From Carnobacterium_B sp045617425 (GTDB lineage Bacteria > Bacillota > Bacilli > Lactobacillales > Carnobacteriaceae): a DNA stretch of 64,000 nt. The notes below the pieces were generated by a model. The model was not told the DNA's origin and searched no databases. It was given only the letters and a program-made list of their open reading frames with translations. The stretch is from contig NZ_JAZLIO010000003.1 of NCBI RefSeq assembly GCF_045617425.1, forward strand, positions 124,001-188,000, written 5' to 3'. This document shows positions 60,460-64,000 of the stretch, piece by piece. The stretch's first letter is position 1. Each line of letters begins with the position of its first letter. Made by a program: the position numbers and the translations under genes.

Positions 60460-61251
60460 ATGATTAAAATTGTAGTTGCAGGTTTTAAAGGTAAAATGGG
60501 ATTAACAGCCACGAAAATGGTACTAGAAAATGAAAAGTTCTCTTTAGTAGGCGTACTTGATCCACATTCTTCTGAAAAAAGATTAAATGAGTTGAGCGAA
60601 TTTTCAACTGTAGATGTACCTGTGTTTCAAGATAAAGAACTAATGGTGAAAGAAGTCCAAGCAGATGTGTGGATTGACTTTACAATTCCCACTGTTGCTT
60701 TCAAAAATACGTGTTTTGCTTTAGGAAAAGGAATCCGTCCAGTAGTTGGGACAACTGGTTTTACAGAAAGTGAAGTTAAAGAAGTTCAGCAACTAGCGAA
60801 AGATAAAAATCTTGGTGGATTAATTGCGCCTAATTTTGCTGTTGGAGCAGTTTTAATGATGGAGTTTGCTGCTAAAGCGTCTAAGTATTTCCCAGACGTT
60901 GAAATAACCGAGATGCATCACGACAATAAATTAGATGCACCAAGTGGTACAGCAATTAAAACAGCTGAAATGATCTTTGCGGAACGTGGACATCATGAAC
61001 AAGGAAACCCAGAGGAAAAAGAATTGATCAAAGGAGCGCGTGGAGCGGATTATGAAGGTATGAAAATTCACAGTGTGCGTTTACCCGGTCTGGTGGCTCA
61101 CCAACAAGTGCAATTTGGAAGCGTTGGTGAAGGGTTAGTGATCCGCCACGATTCATTTGATCGTTCTTCGTTTATGACAGGCGTGGCTTTAGGCTGTGAA
61201 AAGGTAATGTCATTACATGAATTAGCCTATGGATTGGAAAATATTTTATGA
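60460..61251 (+). CDS. dapB: 4-hydroxy-tetrahydrodipicolinate reductase
   Basis: NAD(P)H-dependent reductase of the diaminopimelate/lysine pathway, also supplying DAP to peptidoglycan where used. The 263-residue protein starts with the dinucleotide-binding IKIVVAGFKGKMG, then PVVGTTGF (about 94) and the family motif HHDNKLDAPSGTA (about 153). ATG follows AAAGGGAAG. cca overlaps it by four bases (ATGA). lysA, encoding the pathway's end step, is at 40921; the intermediate genes are outside the window. Confidence 0.96.
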   Translation: MIKIVVAGFKGKMGLTATKMVLENEKFSLVGVLDPHSSEKRLNELSEFSTVDVPVFQDKELMVKEVQADVWIDFTIPTVAFKNTCFALGKGIRPVVGTTGFTESEVKEVQQLAKDKNLGGLIAPNFAVGAVLMMEFAAKASKYFPDVEITEMHHDNKLDAPSGTAIKTAEMIFAERGHHEQGNPEEKELIKGARGADYEGMKIHSVRLPGLVAHQQVQFGSVGEGLVIRHDSFDRSSFMTGVALGCEKVMSLHELAYGLENIL

Positions 61252-62453
61252 TTTTGTTCGATCATCAGTTTAAACAGGCGTTGCCAATTATTGATAAAAT
61301 AGAAGAAGCTGGTTTTGAAGCTTATTTTGTGGGTGGAAGTGTCAGAGATACTCTTTTAAATAAGCCAATCAATGACGTGGATATCGCCACAAGTGCAAAA
61401 CCAAATGAGATTAAAGAGATTTTTCCAAAAACGATTGACGTTGGTATCGAACATGGAACTGTAATGGTGTTATGGAAAGATGAAAGCTATGAAATCACTA
61501 CATTCAGAACAGAATCAACGTATCAGGATTTTAGACGTCCCGACAGTGTTGAATTTGTTCGTTCATTAAAAGAAGATTTAAAACGCCGTGATTTCACAAT
61601 TAATGCGTTAGCAATGAACCGAGATGGAGAAATCATTGACTATTTCAATGGTCAGAAAGATTTAGAAGAGAAATTAATCAAAGCTGTCGGTATTCCTGAA
61701 GAACGTTTTTTTGAGGATGCTTTACGCATGATGCGTGGAGTAAGATTTGTTAGCCAACTAAATTTTAGTATGGATAGTGAAACAGAAGTAGCGATTAACA
61801 AAAATCATCCGTTGCTTGAAAAAATAGCAGTTGAACGCATTCAAGTTGAATTTGTAAAGCTTCTTTTAGGAAGTGGAAGAAAACAAGGGCTTGAGTTATT
61901 TATCCGAACGAATCTCTTTTATTATTGTCCAGGACTGAAAAACTCTAAAAAAGAATTAGAAGAATTTGCTAAACTAGATTGTGTGATTGAGAACCGGATC
62001 GTTGCGTGGACGTTGTTAATTCATCATCTGAACAAAACGAGGGATGATGTTGACCATTTTTTAAGAGATTGGAAATGTTCAAAAAAGGAAATTAATCAGG
62101 TGAAATCAGCATTGATTGCTTTAGAGCATCGCTTGAAAGAGGAGTTTAATCATCAAATTCTTTACAAAATCGGACTTCAAATTGCTTTAGATGTTGAAAC
62201 AGTTATGGAGTGTTTAGGATACCCAACTAATTTTAAGACTGTTCAGACGTTGTACCAAGAGTTGCCAATTTATAGTAAGAATGACATGGCAATAGATGGC
62301 AATGATTTACAAGTAGTGTTAAATCGAAAACCTGGCAAATGGTTAGGAGATTTAATGACAGAAATAGAAACCACTATTTTATCTGGCGAATTGCCAAATG
62401 AAAAACCAATCATAGTTGAATGGATTTCAACTCATTATACTAAAGACGCTTAA
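61248..62453 (+). CDS. cca: CCA-adding tRNA nucleotidyltransferase
   Basis: Adds or repairs the CCA end of tRNAs. The 401-residue class II enzyme has YFVGGSVRDTLLNKPINDVD (nucleotidyltransferase core with metal aspartates, about 27-46), FRTESTYQDFRRPD (about 87), RRDFTINALAMN (about 115) and EERFFEDALRMMRGVRF (about 149). It starts inside the dapB stop codon, so translation is coupled. The dapB-cca link is conserved in Bacillus and relatives. A strong terminator follows. Confidence 0.96.
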   Translation: MILFDHQFKQALPIIDKIEEAGFEAYFVGGSVRDTLLNKPINDVDIATSAKPNEIKEIFPKTIDVGIEHGTVMVLWKDESYEITTFRTESTYQDFRRPDSVEFVRSLKEDLKRRDFTINALAMNRDGEIIDYFNGQKDLEEKLIKAVGIPEERFFEDALRMMRGVRFVSQLNFSMDSETEVAINKNHPLLEKIAVERIQVEFVKLLLGSGRKQGLELFIRTNLFYYCPGLKNSKKELEEFAKLDCVIENRIVAWTLLIHHLNKTRDDVDHFLRDWKCSKKEINQVKSALIALEHRLKEEFNHQILYKIGLQIALDVETVMECLGYPTNFKTVQTLYQELPIYSKNDMAIDGNDLQVVLNRKPGKWLGDLMTEIETTILSGELPNEKPIIVEWISTHYTKDA

Positions 62454-62474
62454 AAAAGCTGTTATATCGTTATC

Positions 62475-62528
62475 TAAGTAAAAAGAATTCGTCTAAAAAA
62501 GAGATGAATTCCTTTTACTTATTTTTTG
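62475..62528 (+). terminator. Intrinsic terminator after cca
   Basis: AAGTAAAAAGAATTC pairs with GAATTCCTTTTACTT, one mismatch, then TTTTTT. Confidence 0.9.
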
Positions 62529-62558
62529 TAACTATTTTAACAAATAGTAAGAAAAAGG

Positions 62559-62587
62559 TTTACGCACTAAAAATAAGTTGTTATACT
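62559..62587 (+). promoter_or_regulatory. Promoter of the nitroreductase-family gene
   Basis: TTTACG (62559-62564) and TATACT (62582-62587), spacer 17, with TGT extension. Confidence 0.65.
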
Positions 62588-62623
62588 AATAAAGTAAGTT
62601 AAATAAGGGAGGAATTTTAAATT

Positions 62624-63226
62624 ATGGAAAACCAATTCACAAAATTATTAGAAGAACGTCGTTCAATTTATTCTCTAGGAAAAAATGTTTCATTATCTGA
62701 AACAGAAATCGTGGGATTAATTCAAAAAGCGGTTAAAGAAAGTCCATCTTCATTCAACTCACAAACTTCACGTGCAGTTGTATTATTTGGAAATGCTCAC
62801 AACAAAGTTTGGGATATTACTGAAGAAGCTGTACTTAAAGCTATTCCAGAAGGACAAGATGTTACTCCAACTAAAGAAAAATTAAATAGCTTCCGTGCAG
62901 CATTCGGAACAATTTTATTCTTTGAAGATACAAGTATCGTTAAAGCTTTACAAGAACAATTCGCATTATATGCAGATAACTTCCCTATCTGGTCTGAACA
63001 ATCTACTGGGATTGCTCAACACTCTGTATGGACAGCATTAGCTGTTGAAAATATTGGCGGAAGTTTACAACATTACAACCCGTTAATTGATGATGCTGTT
63101 CAAAATGAATGGAATCTTTCTGCAGACTGGAAATTAACTGGTCAAATGCCAATTGGTTCAATTGAAGCTCCAGCTGGTGAAAAAGAATACATGAATGATT
63201 CTGAAAGAGTTCTTGTATTTAACTAA
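62624..63226 (+). CDS. Nitroreductase family protein (FMN-dependent oxidoreductase)
   Basis: A 200-residue flavoenzyme of the nitroreductase superfamily, HBN1/YdgI-like subgroup. The N-terminal FMN segment EERRSIYSLGKNV (about 10-22) has the conserved Arg-Arg-Ser; SPSSFNSQTSR (about 40-50) and the C-terminal GQMPIGSIEAPAGEK are also family-like. Such enzymes reduce quinones or nitro compounds with NAD(P)H; the substrate is unknown. ATG follows AGGGAGGAA. It has its own strong promoter and terminator. Confidence 0.88.
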   Translation: MENQFTKLLEERRSIYSLGKNVSLSETEIVGLIQKAVKESPSSFNSQTSRAVVLFGNAHNKVWDITEEAVLKAIPEGQDVTPTKEKLNSFRAAFGTILFFEDTSIVKALQEQFALYADNFPIWSEQSTGIAQHSVWTALAVENIGGSLQHYNPLIDDAVQNEWNLSADWKLTGQMPIGSIEAPAGEKEYMNDSERVLVFN

Positions 63227-63269
63227 TCATTAATGAACTAAACGAATAGTCTATTAAGAAGTAAATAAA

Positions 63270-63308
63270 GGAATAGGAGTTTGGTGAACTTCCTATTTCT
63301 TTTTTTTG
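63270..63308 (+). terminator. Intrinsic terminator after the nitroreductase gene
   Basis: GAATAGGAGTT pairs with AACTTCCTATTTC (one mismatch) and a long T run follows. Confidence 0.85.
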
Positions 63309-63348
63309 TTTATCTTGTTAATAAAATCACAATTTTAGATTTTTTTTA

Positions 63349-63376
63349 TTTACATATGTTAATTTTATGGTAGAAT
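63349..63376 (+). promoter_or_regulatory. Promoter of the terminal hypothetical gene
   Basis: TTTACA (63349-63354) and TAGAAT (63371-63376), spacer 16, with TGG extension. Confidence 0.65.
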
Positions 63377-63432
63377 GAAACTAGTAAAAGAATCACAAAC
63401 TCTTTAAATAGTAAAAAAAGGGAGCGAAAATA

Positions 63433-63909
63433 ATGAAAAAAGAAGTTAAGGCATTAAAAATGACGTTTAAAAATGGAGAAACTTGGACAATCGATAAAGA
63501 ATTTATTGGAGATTTATGGATTAAACACATTTCAAAAAGTTTTGGGCGCATTGGCAATAGCGAACTTCAAGAAATTTTCCCGTGTGAATCTTTAAAAATT
63601 GAAATTTTCCCAGAGGCTGATGAAGTGAATTCAAGCGACATTAATCTTGGCGGTTTAGAAATGGGCATGTTTGATCGTGCAGTGAAATATCCAGATATTG
63701 AAAAAATGGATATCCTGTATATAGATAGTGAAAATTTAGATTCTGTAGATATTATGGATCAAGAGACCGTTTATTTCCCTTATGAAGCAATTGATTCTGA
63801 TCGAATTGATAATGCATATCAAAGTTCATTTGTTTCTCAAGATAATGTGTTGTACATTGTCATTGATAAAGAAAAGACAGTAAAAGATATCTATAAAGAT
63901 AAATTCTAA
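63433..63909 (+). CDS. Hypothetical protein, 158 residues
   Basis: Not recognised. The protein is acidic and soluble, with no signal peptide or membrane segment. It begins MKKEVKALKMTFKNGETWTI and alternates beta-strand-like stretches (LKIEIFP, MDILYID, TVYFPYEA, NVLYIVIDKE) with Asp/Glu-rich turns, suggesting a small beta-rich domain. ATG follows GGGAGCG, and the gene has its own promoter and terminator, so it is a genuine monocistronic gene. The codon use looks like that of its neighbours. Confidence 0.75.
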   Translation: MKKEVKALKMTFKNGETWTIDKEFIGDLWIKHISKSFGRIGNSELQEIFPCESLKIEIFPEADEVNSSDINLGGLEMGMFDRAVKYPDIEKMDILYIDSENLDSVDIMDQETVYFPYEAIDSDRIDNAYQSSFVSQDNVLYIVIDKEKTVKDIYKDKF

Positions 63910-63933
63910 AAATAAATAGTTAGTACTTAAATG

Positions 63934-63985
63934 ACTCAAGAGAAAATGGCTGGATGTCCATTTTTTCTTGAGCTTTTTTTGTTTT
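63934..63985 (+). terminator. Intrinsic terminator after the hypothetical gene
   Basis: CTCAAGAGAAAATGG pairs with CCATTTTTTCTTGAG (one mismatch), 9-base loop, then long T runs. Confidence 0.9.
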
Positions 63986-64000
63986 TTTTTTAGCTTCATA

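Overview
The window is a low-GC, gene-dense chromosomal segment of a Gram-positive bacterium, most likely a lactic acid bacterium of the Carnobacteriaceae/Enterococcaceae type. This rests on strong AGGAGG ribosome binding sites, frequent TTG and GTG starts, T-rich intrinsic terminators after almost every operon, extended -10 promoters, a CtsR operator at clpB, a CcpA-type cre site at a PTS gene, and gene order close to Bacillus subtilis, Listeria and Enterococcus. The genus is inference. I see no phage, insertion sequence, tRNA, rRNA or CRISPR array; this is core genome.

Layout. Positions 1-22,100 follow the B. subtilis prkC to rplS region: the tail of a PASTA kinase, rsgA, rpe, thiN, rpmB (reverse), an Asp23-family gene, fakA, recG, plsX, acpP, rnc, smc, a HAD phosphatase, ftsY, a PTS permease, ylxM, ffh, rpsP, khpA, rimM, trmD and rplS. 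The fapR, fabD and fabG genes found between recG and acpA in B. subtilis are absent, and the HAD and PTS genes are extra. Positions 22,200-27,000 hold a small hypothetical, an OsmC protein and a block matching B. subtilis yitK-yitT-yitU-yitV-yitW. Positions 27,000-38,600 hold clpB, a yjzD-like gene, dnaE, pfkA-pyk, a cvfB-like gene and xerD. Positions 38,700-44,800 hold deoB-punA (nucleoside salvage), lysA, and ribT-scpA-scpB-rluB. Positions 45,000-54,000 hold a ResDE/SrrAB-like two-component system, an FMN riboswitch with the riboflavin transporter ribU, ypbB-recQ, a LysM protein, cmk and rpsA. Positions 54,100-64,000 hold der, hup, a PAS protein with a degenerate GGDEF domain, ypiA and ypiB/reoY, a second YitT-family gene, dapB-cca, a nitroreductase-family gene and a hypothetical.

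How they work together. Most genes serve translation and ribosome maturation (rsgA, rpmB, rpsP, rimM, trmD, rplS, rluB, der, rpsA, cca), chromosome maintenance (recG, smc, scpAB, dnaE, xerD, recQ, hup), protein targeting (ftsY, ylxM, ffh), membrane lipid supply (fakA, plsX, acpP) and lower glycolysis (pfkA-pyk). Smc and both Scp subunits of condensin are present. The FMN riboswitch in front of ribU, with only ribT left from the usual rib operon, suggests riboflavin uptake matters to this organism.

No large undescribed system is evident. The most unusual items are a PTS permease with two tandem EIIB domains and a sharply bounded near-identical tract, a perfect 12-bp inverted repeat in its leader, an internal in-frame start in clpB, minimal start-stop ORFs overlapping the non-ATG starts of fakA and plsX, a GGDEF protein that has lost its active site, and two convergent genes whose C-termini are encoded by a shared terminator stem.
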